A DNA stretch of 64,000 nt from Domibacillus epiphyticus (GCF_001975785.1 NZ_MSFI01000002.1:62001-126000); one strand, 5' to 3'; counted from the first letter of the stretch, positions 26,153-34,963 are shown. The notes: generated by a model from the sequence alone, not told the origin. Numbers and translations: made by a program.

Positions 26153-26899
26153 ATGTCACAAATGAAACTAGAATCGAAAGCATTGACTGTTTTAAAAGAT
26201 AAAATTCAATTAATCAATACGGCAGAAGGTGCCATCTATTTAGTGGGGCCTATCCGGCTTCCGGTTAATTTATATGGAGAAACAGTCGTTTTTCAATGGT
26301 ATTCATGGTTACAATGCAGCGAAGTAACAGATGATTATCAACGGATTATTGATAAGCTGTCTTCGGTAAATTTAGCCGAATCCCAGCAGTCAAGTGTACT
26401 CGTTTATGGTGATTTCCAACATGCTGATGACGCTTTGATTAGAATGCATTCCATCTGTCATACAGGAGATATATTTGGGAGCAAGAGATGTGATTGCGGC
26501 TTCCAACTAAAACAGTCAATGAAAATGATTGCAGAAAACGGAACAGGTGCTTTATTTTATTTGGCAAACCATGAGGGCAGAGGGATAGGGTTATTTAGCA
26601 AAGCAATGGCATATGTCCTTCAAGAAAATGGATACGATACAGTGGAAGCAAATGAAAGCCTTGGTTTTGTAGATGACTCCAGAAACTATGACGATGCCAT
26701 TGAAGTATTAAAATCATTACGGTCAAAATCTGTCACGCTCATTACCAATAACCCTAAAAAATTAGAGGCATTAAAACAGTCCGGAATGTATATCTCTGGA
26801 AGATTGCCTTTATGGGGAGACATATCGGAATTTAACGAGAATTATTTAAAGACAAAAATTGCCCGTTCTGGTCATTTAGAAGAAGACGGTACATTTTAA
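26153..26899 (+). CDS. GTP cyclohydrolase II family protein (RibA-like, stand-alone)
   Basis: A 248-residue protein with the GTP cyclohydrolase II core. The zinc cysteines are in SICHTGDIFGSKRCDCG, the catalytic region is NHEGRGIGL and the late motif is ESLGFVDDSRNY. The enzyme opens GTP to the first riboflavin-pathway intermediate. Unlike the usual Bacillus RibBA there is no DHBP synthase domain; the first ~75 residues are different. It is far from any rib operon, so it may serve a specialised flavin or related pathway. AAAGGAAGGATCTT precedes ATG. Confidence 0.88.
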   Translation: MSQMKLESKALTVLKDKIQLINTAEGAIYLVGPIRLPVNLYGETVVFQWYSWLQCSEVTDDYQRIIDKLSSVNLAESQQSSVLVYGDFQHADDALIRMHSICHTGDIFGSKRCDCGFQLKQSMKMIAENGTGALFYLANHEGRGIGLFSKAMAYVLQENGYDTVEANESLGFVDDSRNYDDAIEVLKSLRSKSVTLITNNPKKLEALKQSGMYISGRLPLWGDISEFNENYLKTKIARSGHLEEDGTF

Positions 26900-26905
26900 T
26901 GTCTG

Positions 26906-26948
26906 CACACACCACACCGTTCGAAGTTTCGAACGGTGTGGTGCTGTG
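26906..26948. terminator. Long perfect hairpin between convergent genes
   Basis: A 16-bp perfect stem, CACCACACCGTTCGAA (26910-26925) with its complement (26928-26943), has a two-base loop and only a weak T tract. It probably separates the convergent ribA-like and membrane-protein genes. Confidence 0.6.
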
Positions 26949-26953
26949 TAAAG

Positions 26954-27958
26954 CTAATCAAATGATAGCAGCTGTTTCAATTTTTCCGGTTCATCCACCC
27001 GAAAAGCCAGTTCTGTCACTGATTTTTTGCGCCCCATAAACATGGTCGCTTCTACCGGTTCACTGAGCATGACCACAACCTGTGCTTCTACCGGTTCAAA
27101 ATCTCTCAACATAAATTGGAGTGCTTTCTGACTTGGTTCAGCTCCCCATTTTACTTCTTTGATCATGTCTATTGAGACAATGATTCGCTTGGTTAATCCT
27201 TGTGCTGCATAAAGCTTTCCATCTTTTATTTCCAGCGGGTGCAGACGAATTACTTGTATCTCTGCCAGAAAGAAGATAACCGAATAAATATTAAAAACAA
27301 GTAAAATGAATGAAACAATCATCGATTTCTCATGCAGCCACCAATGCAAACCAATTGTTTCAATAACAACCGCATGAATCACCATGATGTTCATAGCGAC
27401 AGCACTCGTTTTTACATGCATGGTCACTACCCCATCATGTGACGGCGCTTTTTTTCGCCATGTAAAAAACGCATAATAAAACATCATAAACTCAGATACA
27501 ATGATCGAAACGATCTTATTTTTAGCCGCCGTCTTTTCTACAGCGGGCAAAAGTGAATAAATAGCTGGAATTCCTTTCATGTCCATATGCGGAATCTTTC
27601 GCAAAACATGGATTATCAGTGCCAGTTCCACTAAAAGAAACAACCCTTCTACTGCAATTCCCGCATATAAAATCCCTCTATAAGGAGAAAACAGTTCGGA
27701 TGGAATGAGAAAACGGGCAAAGACAAGCCCGAGCGCCATAAGCCCGATTGTCTGTTTTATAGTTAATTTAAATGCGGCATACGCTAAAAGCGGGGCAACA
27801 ATTGCAAGGTCAAGAAGTGAACCGATTGCCACTTCACTTTCCATTTGGATCGATAACAAATTTTGAATGGCCGGCTGATAAAGCATAAAATTTGCAGCAA
27901 GTACAAGAAGCAAACATCCCATAGCCAAATGTGCGTATCTTGTTTGACGGTAGACCAT
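26954..27958 (-). CDS. Multi-pass membrane protein with cytoplasmic tail, unknown
   Basis: 334 residues, with about eight membrane helices in the first 240 residues and a soluble C-terminal ~90-residue part rich in beta strands (PLEIKDGKLYAAQGLTKRI, which resembles a PH-like strand order). ATG at 27958 is chosen because GGAGGGATGAA precedes it; the longer frame begins without a site. I do not recognise the family. Single gene. Confidence 0.7.
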   Translation of the reverse strand: MVYRQTRYAHLAMGCLLLVLAANFMLYQPAIQNLLSIQMESEVAIGSLLDLAIVAPLLAYAAFKLTIKQTIGLMALGLVFARFLIPSELFSPYRGILYAGIAVEGLFLLVELALIIHVLRKIPHMDMKGIPAIYSLLPAVEKTAAKNKIVSIIVSEFMMFYYAFFTWRKKAPSHDGVVTMHVKTSAVAMNIMVIHAVVIETIGLHWWLHEKSMIVSFILLVFNIYSVIFFLAEIQVIRLHPLEIKDGKLYAAQGLTKRIIVSIDMIKEVKWGAEPSQKALQFMLRDFEPVEAQVVVMLSEPVEATMFMGRKKSVTELAFRVDEPEKLKQLLSFD

Positions 27959-28138
27959 TTCATCCCTCCAATATAAAACGCTTTCTTTCAGCATACAGTA
28001 AAAATCATCCAAAAAATGAAACAAAAGTGAATAACTAATGAATATTGCAAGGACCGGAAAACATCGGTATGATAGAATTTGGTACTTTTTTCTTTTTTAG
28101 ATAAGTATCTATTTACAAAAAAACCATTCTATTTATTT

Positions 28139-28158
28139 TTTATTTATCAATAAATAAA
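28139..28158. promoter_or_regulatory. Operator-like palindrome upstream of the tetR remnant
   Basis: TTTATTTAT and ATAAATAAA flank CA, ending 4 bp before the tetR ATG. It resembles the palindrome at 28319-28342. Confidence 0.5.
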
Positions 28159-28162
28159 TTAA

Positions 28163-28261
28163 ATGGTTAACCGAGAAGATCGAAAAGAACAAATAATTGA
28201 TGGCTCTGTAAGTGTATTTGCCGAACTAGGGTACTATAAAGCTGCTTATTACCCGTATTAA
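28163..28261 (+). pseudogene. tetR remnant: N-terminal 32 codons only
   Basis: The frame begins MVNREDRKEQIIDGSVSVFA and ELGYYKAA, the first helices of a TetR/AcrR DNA-binding domain, then runs out of homology and stops after 32 codons. A terminator-like hairpin (GAAAG / CTTTC, then TTTTTTT near 28290-28315) follows at once, so most of the gene seems to have been deleted internally. Confidence 0.65.
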
Positions 28262-28318
28262 ATTTACCGGAATTGTATCAGTAAAAAAAGAAAGTAACGG
28301 GCTTTCTTTTTTTATATG

Positions 28319-28342
28319 TTTATTTATTGATTAATAAATAAA
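28319..28342. promoter_or_regulatory. 24-bp AT-rich palindrome upstream of the membrane-protein gene
   Basis: TTTATTTATT and AATAAATAAA flank GATT, giving perfect 10-bp arms. It lies 47 bp before the start of the next gene and matches the tetR-proximal palindrome, suggesting that the lost TetR once controlled both genes. Confidence 0.55.
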
Positions 28343-28389
28343 TTTTGAAAGACCTTGATTAGATTAATATGCAGGAAGGAGATAGTAAA

Positions 28390-29259
28390 ATGACTATTCC
28401 AATTTATTCTGGCCAGGATGGTGTCAAAGAAGGAACGAAGAAGTTATTTGAAGAGGAAAAATCTCTTGTTTTTACTGGTTTAATCGGGCTTTTCTTAGCC
28501 GCAATAATCGCCGTTTTTATTTCTTTTAATGGGGCAGCTGTTTCACCCGAAGGCAACTTAAAGCATGCTTTTTCATTCAATGCAGCGGTAGGCATTTATA
28601 TTTTGTCCATAGCAGCTATTTTGCCATTTTCAACATTAAATAATCGTCGCAGAAAGCGATTCCGGAAATTATTAATAGGCTCGTCTTTTTATTCGTATAC
28701 GATTGAAACGGTACAGCATTTTCGAGGATTCAATCCGCGATTTTCAACCAAAGGCTCTGCTGCCGATATCATCGCCGGCATTTCTTTTGGTGTTGTGTCA
28801 ATAATACTGGTCACTTTGTCTTTATGGCTGACCATCCATTTTTTTAAAAAAATTCACACCGAACGTCCATTGCTTTTGATGGGAATTCGCTATGCGCTTC
28901 TTTCTGTCATGATCGCAATGGCTGCCGGAATATGGATGTCCACTCTCCAAAGTCGATATACTGGAGATTCAGGAAATGTAATGACATTGCATGGTCTTGG
29001 GTTCCATGCATTGCAAACACTGTTATTGACCGGATGGCTTTTAGAAAAAGCAAAAGTAAATGAAAAAACAGCCCGATTGCTTCTCCATGCCGGGAGTATT
29101 TCCTGGATTCTTTCAATTCTATTAATCGGCATTCAAACGGCTTTAGGAAAAACCGTTTTCGAACTATCTTTATTACCGAGCTTTATCATTTTTTTATTAT
29201 TTATTTGGTTTGTAATAGCTGCTTTATCAGGGTGGTTTTATCTGAAAAACAAATGCTAA
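28390..29259 (+). CDS. Multi-pass membrane protein, unknown
   Basis: 289 residues with seven or eight membrane helices separated by short loops, and a soluble N-terminus of ~25 residues (TIPIYSGQDGVKEGTKKLF). ATG at 28390 is selected over the longer frame because AAGGAGATAGTAAA precedes it. The broken tetR upstream was probably its repressor. The family is not recognised; no transporter signature is visible. Confidence 0.72.
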   Translation: MTIPIYSGQDGVKEGTKKLFEEEKSLVFTGLIGLFLAAIIAVFISFNGAAVSPEGNLKHAFSFNAAVGIYILSIAAILPFSTLNNRRRKRFRKLLIGSSFYSYTIETVQHFRGFNPRFSTKGSAADIIAGISFGVVSIILVTLSLWLTIHFFKKIHTERPLLLMGIRYALLSVMIAMAAGIWMSTLQSRYTGDSGNVMTLHGLGFHALQTLLLTGWLLEKAKVNEKTARLLLHAGSISWILSILLIGIQTALGKTVFELSLLPSFIIFLLFIWFVIAALSGWFYLKNKC

Positions 29260-29276
29260 GAATGCAAGCGTTCACT

Positions 29277-29320
29277 AAAAAGCAACACCGCCGCAATTCG
29301 CAGACGGTGTTGCTTTTTAA
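29277..29320. terminator. Bidirectional terminator
   Basis: Stem AAAAAGCAACACCG / CGGTGTTGCTTTTT between convergent genes. Confidence 0.85.
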
Positions 29321-30051
29321 GGTTGATCTTTATGATGAAATGGACATTTCCCTGTAATCGGCTCGATGTCATCGCCGATAAAAAATTGCTTCCATTCGTT
29401 ATGGTCAGGATCGCCATAATGACTGATGTCAGGATGTTTTGGAAGCTTGTCCCATTTTTCAACACGCTCTCGTACTTTTTCACGCGACATAATACCGCCT
29501 TTTTCTGTCCCTTTTAATCCTTCAAAGATTTTTCTGGGCTGAAATCCGAGAACCATTGCATTTCCGAGGTGACGGGTTTTCCGCTGCTTATAGGCAGGTG
29601 CATTTCCAAAAACAAAAATCGGTTCACCATGAAAATGAAAATCCCACAAAAAATGATCCGGATCCTTTGAACTCTCAAGAGGCCATTCTACCTTGTCTTG
29701 CTGATGTAAATATTGAAGAATTGCCCAAAACTGGTCTCGATACTGATCAAGCGTTCCTTCTTCTTCAAATGGTTCAACAAAAACAAATAATCCGTGTCTA
29801 ACAAAAGGAGGCTCATGAAAAAGCTTGAGAAATGCCCCCACCGCTTCCGGCAAATTAGACCAATCTTCTTGTGTAATATAGGCATAGCGAAGTTCACCCT
29901 TTTTTTCCCCGTTCATTCCAAAATAACAGGGGAAAGTCGGATCCGTCACCGTTTGATGAAATGTCGCATATTCATTTTTAAGCCATTGAGGCAGATCCTT
30001 CCCAGAATTCATATCTTCTTTCGTCAATAAAGCAGTACGCGTTTTCAGCAT
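29317..30051 (-). CDS. YqcI/YcgG-family protein
   Basis: A 244-residue soluble protein with the YqcI/YcgG pattern: an early PCYFG, YITQEDW, the central HFHGEPIFVFGNAPAYKQR, then VLGFQPRKIFEGL and a C-terminal GKCPFHH. The role is unknown. ATG at 30051 follows GGAGGCTGTGAT; the longer frame has no site. The stop overlaps the end of a bidirectional terminator. Monocistronic, followed upstream by the LysE gene. Confidence 0.88.
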   Translation of the reverse strand: MLKTRTALLTKEDMNSGKDLPQWLKNEYATFHQTVTDPTFPCYFGMNGEKKGELRYAYITQEDWSNLPEAVGAFLKLFHEPPFVRHGLFVFVEPFEEEGTLDQYRDQFWAILQYLHQQDKVEWPLESSKDPDHFLWDFHFHGEPIFVFGNAPAYKQRKTRHLGNAMVLGFQPRKIFEGLKGTEKGGIMSREKVRERVEKWDKLPKHPDISHYGDPDHNEWKQFFIGDDIEPITGKCPFHHKDQP

Positions 30052-30159
30052 ATCACAGCCTCCAGTCGATTTACTTATGTACGTAATAGTATATGTATTC
30101 CCTGTTGGCAAAATGATCCAAACCTCTGCGAACTAAAAAGTTTTTTGGATTGAAATAAT

Positions 30160-30771
30160 TTATTTTTGATGCTGTAAAGCCAGATGTATACCTAAGCCGA
30201 AGTAGACAAATCCGACAACTTTCCCCTGCCAATCGGCAAGCATTTTGTTTTTTGAGAGCCATTGGCTTACTGAACCTGCAAGCAATGCGATAAGTGTTGT
30301 ATACGCAATACTTAATGCAACAAATGTTAAACCAAGGGTGAGCAGCTGCAACACCACTGTACCGTCAGCCGGACGGACAAATTGAGGAAGGAAAGCTAGA
30401 AAAAACAAGGATGTTTTTGGATTGAGCACTTCAGTCAAAACCGCCTGATTAAAGGAACGGCGGACACTCACACGCTCAACCGACGGCACAGTGAACCTCG
30501 ATGATTTTTCTAGAAAAGCACGTATTCCAAGATAAAATAAATAAGCTGCACCCAAATATTTTATGACCTCAAAAGCATGCGCTGACGTCATTAAAACAGC
30601 AGACAGGCCAAGTACTAAAGCCATTGTGTGAATCAAATCACCGACGGCGATGCCAAGGCCCGTAAAAATACCATTCCGTCTCCCTCCACTTATACTTTGA
30701 GCCAGCGTAAGCATCACAGCAGGCCCTGGTATAAGGAATAATGTTAATACGACTAAAACAAATGCAATCAT
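30160..30771 (-). CDS. LysE/RhtB-family exporter
   Basis: A 203-residue protein with six predicted helices. The N-terminal signature FLIPGPAVMLTLAQSISGGRRNG and the later NPKTSLFFLAFLPQF are those of LysE/RhtB amino-acid and homoserine-lactone exporters. ATG at 30771 has GGAGGTATGAA upstream. The substrate is unknown. A 13-bp inverted repeat lies just upstream and may be its operator. Confidence 0.92.
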   Translation of the reverse strand: MIAFVLVVLTLFLIPGPAVMLTLAQSISGGRRNGIFTGLGIAVGDLIHTMALVLGLSAVLMTSAHAFEVIKYLGAAYLFYLGIRAFLEKSSRFTVPSVERVSVRRSFNQAVLTEVLNPKTSLFFLAFLPQFVRPADGTVVLQLLTLGLTFVALSIAYTTLIALLAGSVSQWLSKNKMLADWQGKVVGFVYFGLGIHLALQHQK

Positions 30772-30800
30772 TTCATACCTCCACATTTCAACAGTTGTCG

Positions 30801-30833
30801 TTTAATCAAGGGAATGAACGTCCCTTGATTAAA
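30801..30833. promoter_or_regulatory. Inverted repeat upstream of lysE-type gene
   Basis: TTTAATCAAGGGA (30801-30813) and its exact complement (30821-30833) flank ATGAACG. It has no T run on the gene strand and sits 30 bp from the start codon, so it is an operator or leader stem. Confidence 0.45.
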
Positions 30834-30839
30834 ACAAAA

Positions 30840-30886
30840 GAAAAAAGCGCCTTCAATTACATTTATTGTAATCGATAGTGCGCTTA
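30840..30886. terminator. Hairpin sharing its core with the adeC terminator
   Basis: The core ATTACATTTATTGTAAT (30857-30873) is identical to that at 12,786-12,802, with outer arms AAGCGC and GCGCTT. It lies beyond the tetR/yhgE relics on the minus strand and may once have ended that transcript. Confidence 0.55.
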
Positions 30887-30934
30887 TTTAAAAGGTTCGT
30901 AGTTAACTATTCCTATACAATCCTCGTCGCATAT

Positions 30935-31173
30935 TTAAGACTTAAATATGCCATGCTTTGATAATATAGAAGAAATTTCCGGGAGGGATTCTTTCATTCC
31001 ATTCTCAAGCCATTGCTGTGTAACACCCCGATGAGCGATAGTGACATAGGAAGTAAGATATCTTCTTTATAATGTTCTACTATATTTTGAAACATGTTGT
31101 TTCTCATTATTTCTTACAATTTCATTTGAAAAGACGGGTCGCCTTCTGCATCTAAAATCACCATCATGAAATC
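30935..31173 (-). pseudogene. tetR relic: C-terminal domain, multiply frameshifted
   Basis: Fragments typical of a TetR/AcrR C-terminal domain appear in different frames: DFMMVILDAEGDPSFQ, then IVEHYKEDIL, then YVTIAHRGVTQQWLENGMKE and SILSKHGIFKS before TAA. At least two frameshifts separate them and the DNA-binding half is absent. Confidence 0.65.
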
Positions 31174-31511
31174 AGGCAGATAAAGATTCTGCTATTAATT
31201 GGATAGAAGTAAAAAACGAGGAAATTGCCAGGGGACGGATTAGACAATATTATGCGGCACTCATCATCCCACAGGATTTTAGCCAGAAACAAGCCTCTTT
31301 CCAAACCGCAAGTCCCTCATTACCAGAAATTATAATACTGATCAATCAGGGAATGGACATGGCAGCCTCCAGTATAACCGGGGAAATATTGAATGAAGTT
31401 GCCGACAACATGAAAAACAGGGAGGATCCGATACGACAGAGCAAGCTTGATTCATGGTTTTACCCATTGCAGGAGAGATTTGTTTATGTAAAACGAAATC
31501 GGGACTCATAG
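31170..31511 (+). pseudogene. yhgE/Pip-family gene relic
   Basis: An open stretch without a start codon reads EEIARGRIRQYYAALIIPQD, then FSQKQASFQTASPSLPEI and INQGMDMAASSITGEIL. This is the extracytoplasmic region of YhgE/Pip membrane proteins after the first helix. Both ends are missing. It abuts the tetR relic head to head, so a deletion removed the shared promoter, the regulator's N-terminus and the first helix of YhgE. The following 31.51-31.78 kb hold only short meaningless frames. Confidence 0.65.
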
Positions 31512-31786
31512 TGCAAACGGAAATGCTCCAGTATTACTATTTCAACCCCAAGTGTTTTTATGGTGGAAGTCTTCGAGAACTTCATTTCTTTGAAAAGAGT
31601 CTTAATTGGAGTCAAGTTTCTGTATTGTCCCATATTGCTGCTGTCATCCTTGATATCTTACAGACCTCAACATTAAAATCAACAACCATAAGGAAGAACG
31701 AATTGCCTAAACAGAAAGACCCTAACTAGGTAAAAACAGTTTAACAAATAAATGTCATGGCTTTAACTTTTTTCCCTTATCGTCTT

Positions 31787-31948
31787 TTAAACATTAGTTT
31801 TTCGGGAAGGAAGAGAACAAAATATTTTTATTTCGGCTTCTTTTTGACAAAAAGAACAAGGAAGATGATCCCTTTTCACTTTTTGTACATGAGGCACTTC
31901 GAAGTTTTGAAGACCATCTTTCACATGACTTGTACATACTATTAACAT
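31787..31948 (-). CDS. CxxH/CxxC small protein, copy 1
   Basis: A 53-residue protein with CTSH near the N-terminus and CSFC at about residue 31, the pattern of the BA_5709-type CxxH/CxxC family (probably metal-binding). Between them runs VKDGLQNFEVPHVQKVK. ATG at 31948 is preceded by AAAGCGGGGTTG. It is a clear paralogue of the gene at 43299, and each lies at the downstream end of part of the aromatic cluster. Function unknown. Confidence 0.65.
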   Translation of the reverse strand: MLIVCTSHVKDGLQNFEVPHVQKVKRDHLPCSFCQKEAEIKIFCSLPSRKTNV

Positions 31949-32162
31949 AATAAACAACCCCGCTTTGAATGTGATAAGGAAGACAGCCAAGATTCTATTT
32001 TCACTTGGCTGCCCTGAGGAATAGTATGGCTAAAGCACTCAGTATACATACGCACTTTTATTTCTTTTGAAAACCTGGAGACATTCCTTTTAAATGAAGG
32101 CTTTGTCTGCAGGTGGAATTAGACGATAACTCTATTTCTTTCCTTTTTTAGATTGTCCCTAA

Positions 32163-33131
32163 CTACCGGACAATATCAATAATTTTCTTTTCATAATCGA
32201 GCTGAACGAAACAGTCGGACAAATCATACGGTTTTTCAATAAAGCCCTGATTGATGCATGCTTCATAAAAGGTTTCCAAAATCTTTTTGTTTTTGGCCCA
32301 GCCGTTGTCGTTCCACCCTTCCTGCAGGAAACTGGATTCCGTCTCATGAAGATGCCAATCCGCAAACGGCAAATAGAGACCGCTCATGTGTCCGACTTCC
32401 CGATAGCCCCTCTCTTTTGATTTCTCAAACAGCTCCATGATGCCAAGAACGATGTCTGGATTGTTTTGTAGCAGGTCTTCTCTTATCGCCATTACATGCG
32501 TAATGGGAATTATCCCGCCATCTCGTATGGCTTGTGCTTGTTCCTCCAGAGAAGGAGGGAATAACCAGCGCAGCCCTTCGAAATGATCCGGCTTTCTTGC
32601 GTAAAAAAAGCAATCTATCCCACCGCTTCTAAGCAGTTCCGCGGGATCCCCATTGATATAATCCCAATTGAATTGATAGTTTTCCGGATACGGCATGTCC
32701 TCCATCCGGTCTTTTCGCAGCGGGCACCAAATAATGCTTGCTGGATCAACACCGTACTGATTTTCCAGTAGCCATCTATGCCAAATGGAGGCAGTAACCC
32801 AGTTTTGAAACACCGCTACTTTTTTACCACTTAAATCTTGATAACTGTGAAGGTCGGAATGTTCCGCACAAAAAGCATAAACCTGGGGAATTTTCCGGGA
32901 AAAGATCGGCAGAGCCTTTAAACCAGAATCTGTTTCCTGAACTTTTAAAAATGTCGCCAGTGACATTTCGCCAATATCAAATTCCTTCTTCATCATTTTC
33001 AATGTGCACTCATCGATATTTTTGACTGTTTCTGCTATATAATCAAATTGCTCGGTTTCAATAGAATGGGAAAGCAAAGCAAGGGTTTGCAAGTTCATCG
33101 TACTGCCAATTTTTATCGTTTGTTTAGACAT
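32163..33131 (-). CDS. 4,5-dihydroxyphthalate decarboxylase-like / substrate-binding-fold protein
   Basis: A 322-residue soluble protein of the group that includes 4,5-dihydroxyphthalate decarboxylase (Pht5) and periplasmic-binding-fold relatives. Matching parts are IGEMSLATFLKVQETDSGLK, LPIFSRKIPQVYAFC, LSGKKVAVFQNWVTASIWHR and GGIIPITHVMAIRED. It has no signal peptide, so it is an enzyme rather than a transporter subunit. It is the last gene of the catabolic cluster, 18 nt after the extradiol dioxygenase gene. A role in decarboxylating a hydroxylated aromatic acid is likely; the exact substrate is inferred. Confidence 0.75.
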   Translation of the reverse strand: MSKQTIKIGSTMNLQTLALLSHSIETEQFDYIAETVKNIDECTLKMMKKEFDIGEMSLATFLKVQETDSGLKALPIFSRKIPQVYAFCAEHSDLHSYQDLSGKKVAVFQNWVTASIWHRWLLENQYGVDPASIIWCPLRKDRMEDMPYPENYQFNWDYINGDPAELLRSGGIDCFFYARKPDHFEGLRWLFPPSLEEQAQAIRDGGIIPITHVMAIREDLLQNNPDIVLGIMELFEKSKERGYREVGHMSGLYLPFADWHLHETESSFLQEGWNDNGWAKNKKILETFYEACINQGFIEKPYDLSDCFVQLDYEKKIIDIVR

Positions 33132-33149
33132 TTCACCTGCTCCTTTTCA

Positions 33150-34049
33150 TTAAACTTCTACATGCCCGACTTTTCCGATTCGCGGATCGGAAGCACCTTC
33201 CCATAAATCTGTTGTGCGCAGCGTATGATCCAGCATTCTCGGCTCGCGCGGGTTTTCTTCCGGAAATTCCTCCATATCTTGTGTATATTCAAGGGTTAAA
33301 CCGTCAGGATCAAGGAAATACATAAAGATACTGCCTGAAGCAAGGTGGCGCCCCGGTCCGAAAATCACCGGCACATCTAAGTTAATTAGGCGGTTGCGAG
33401 CGATTCCTATATCGTTTATATCCTCCACTTTATATGCTATGTGAAACATGCGCAGATCGTCTCCTTGGGAGATGCCGAAAGAGTGATGAAACGGATTAGG
33501 AAAACAACGCATAAACGCAAAATACATTTCACCGTCCGGTTTATGACGGGTATCCGATATTTTAAAGTTCAATACTTCATTAAAAAAACGGACGGTGTCC
33601 TGAAGATTAGGCACCCGCAGCACAACATGATCCAATTTTAATACTCTTACCGGACTTGGTTCATACGGTTTAGCTCTTTGCATCATTTTATTATAAAACT
33701 CAAAAGTGACGCCATTTGGATCACGGAATCGAAATGCCTTGTCAATTTTAAGAAGCGCCCTCTCTTCCTTGTCTACCTCAACAGGGGCATAGCCTTCTTT
33801 TTTTAACAGTTCAAAAGCCTTTTCCCACTCTTTTGTGCTTTCCATTTCAAAGCCGATTCTCTTTAATCCAGGTTTATCAGACTTATTTAACATCAAATTG
33901 TGATAATCCGAACTTGATGATAAAAATGCGACGTCCTCTTTAATTTCTCCAACCTGGTCGAGGCAAACCATATCCCGATAAAAATGGGTACTCCGTTCAA
34001 CATCTGTAACATTCAGTGCGATATAACCAAGTTTTTTATAGCGAATCAT
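33150..34049 (-). CDS. Extradiol (VOC) ring-cleavage dioxygenase, two-domain
   Basis: 299 residues in two VOC domains (about 5-125 and 135-275), the type I extradiol dioxygenase plan. In the second domain the Fe(II) ligands are visible as His in KLDHVVLRV, His in MFHIAYKV and Glu in GLTLEYTQ. Such enzymes open catechols or protocatechuate next to the hydroxyls. Its position beside hydratase and decarboxylase genes of the meta pathway supports this. The actual ring substrate (protocatechuate versus a catechol) cannot be decided. Confidence 0.88.
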   Translation of the reverse strand: MIRYKKLGYIALNVTDVERSTHFYRDMVCLDQVGEIKEDVAFLSSSSDYHNLMLNKSDKPGLKRIGFEMESTKEWEKAFELLKKEGYAPVEVDKEERALLKIDKAFRFRDPNGVTFEFYNKMMQRAKPYEPSPVRVLKLDHVVLRVPNLQDTVRFFNEVLNFKISDTRHKPDGEMYFAFMRCFPNPFHHSFGISQGDDLRMFHIAYKVEDINDIGIARNRLINLDVPVIFGPGRHLASGSIFMYFLDPDGLTLEYTQDMEEFPEENPREPRMLDHTLRTTDLWEGASDPRIGKVGHVEV

Positions 34050-34114
34050 CGTAAATCCTCCTATTCTTTTAAATGATCAGCAGTCCCATGCCGAAAAACT
34101 CCTCATTCTTTCTC

Positions 34115-34897
34115 TTACTGTTCTACTTTAAATTCAACCGTCCCTAATCCGTCCCATTTAGCGGATACGATATCTCCCAGTGATAATAATTGCGCTCCTG
34201 TTATACCACCAGTTAGAATGATCTGTCCGGCTTTTAATTTTTTTCCTTGGCGGGACAGCATATTCGCCAGCATGGCCACCGAATTTGCGGGATGACCCAA
34301 TACAGCGGCACTGGCACCTAAATCTCTCAATTCACCATTAATAGAAAGCGTGACACCGACTAAATCGAGTTCCATTTCATCCGGCTTCCTCATGACTGAG
34401 CCGAAAAACACACGTGAAGAAGAAGCATTATCGGCAATGACGTCAGGTGATGTAAATTGAAAATTCTGAAATCTGCTGTCGATCACTTCCAAAGCCGGGA
34501 CGACGTACTCCGTTGAGGCTAAAACGTCTTCGGTGGTCACATCCGGGCCTTCAAGATCTCTGCTAAGGATAAACGCAATTTCCGCCTCCACTTTTGGATG
34601 GATGAGTTCATTCACATGTAGTACATTCGCATCTGTCACCATATAGTCGAAAATATAACCATATATCGGTTTATCTATATTCATTTGTTTCTTTTTTGCG
34701 TGACTAGTCAGTCCCATTTTCGAACCAACCATACGGTACCCCTGACCAAGTCTTATATTGACAAGTTCTTCTTGGATGGCGTACGCTTCATCGACACTAA
34801 GATCCGGATATTCATCCGTGATTCGGGGCACTTCCCTCTTTTCGTTTTCCGCATCGATTAAAAAAACAGCTGTTTTTTTGATGGTTTTACTTTCCAT
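34115..34897 (-). CDS. 4-oxalocrotonate decarboxylase / 2-keto-4-pentenoate hydratase family
   Basis: A 260-residue member of the MhpD/DmpH/XylI family. Features closest to 4-oxalocrotonate decarboxylase are IDAENEKREVPRITDEYP, GSKMGLTSHAKKKQM and YIFDYM. The Mg2+-binding Glu residues are in IHPKVEAEIAFIL. It would convert 2-oxohex-3-enedioate to 2-hydroxypenta-2,4-dienoate in the meta pathway. ATG at 34897 follows GGGAGGGATTAAT. It lies between the hydratase and the extradiol dioxygenase, in one operon. Confidence 0.88.
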   Translation of the reverse strand: MESKTIKKTAVFLIDAENEKREVPRITDEYPDLSVDEAYAIQEELVNIRLGQGYRMVGSKMGLTSHAKKKQMNIDKPIYGYIFDYMVTDANVLHVNELIHPKVEAEIAFILSRDLEGPDVTTEDVLASTEYVVPALEVIDSRFQNFQFTSPDVIADNASSSRVFFGSVMRKPDEMELDLVGVTLSINGELRDLGASAAVLGHPANSVAMLANMLSRQGKKLKAGQIILTGGITGAQLLSLGDIVSAKWDGLGTVEFKVEQ

Positions 34898-34963
34898 ATT
34901 AATCCCTCCCGTCAAGCCTGCAGCTCTTCTAATCTTCATCTAAAAAGTTCTGATCGTGTAAAA

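Noticed and set aside
31454-31729. 91-codon plus-strand ORF after the yhgE relic
   Set aside because: It starts inside the relic in another frame, has no ribosome binding site and resembles nothing.
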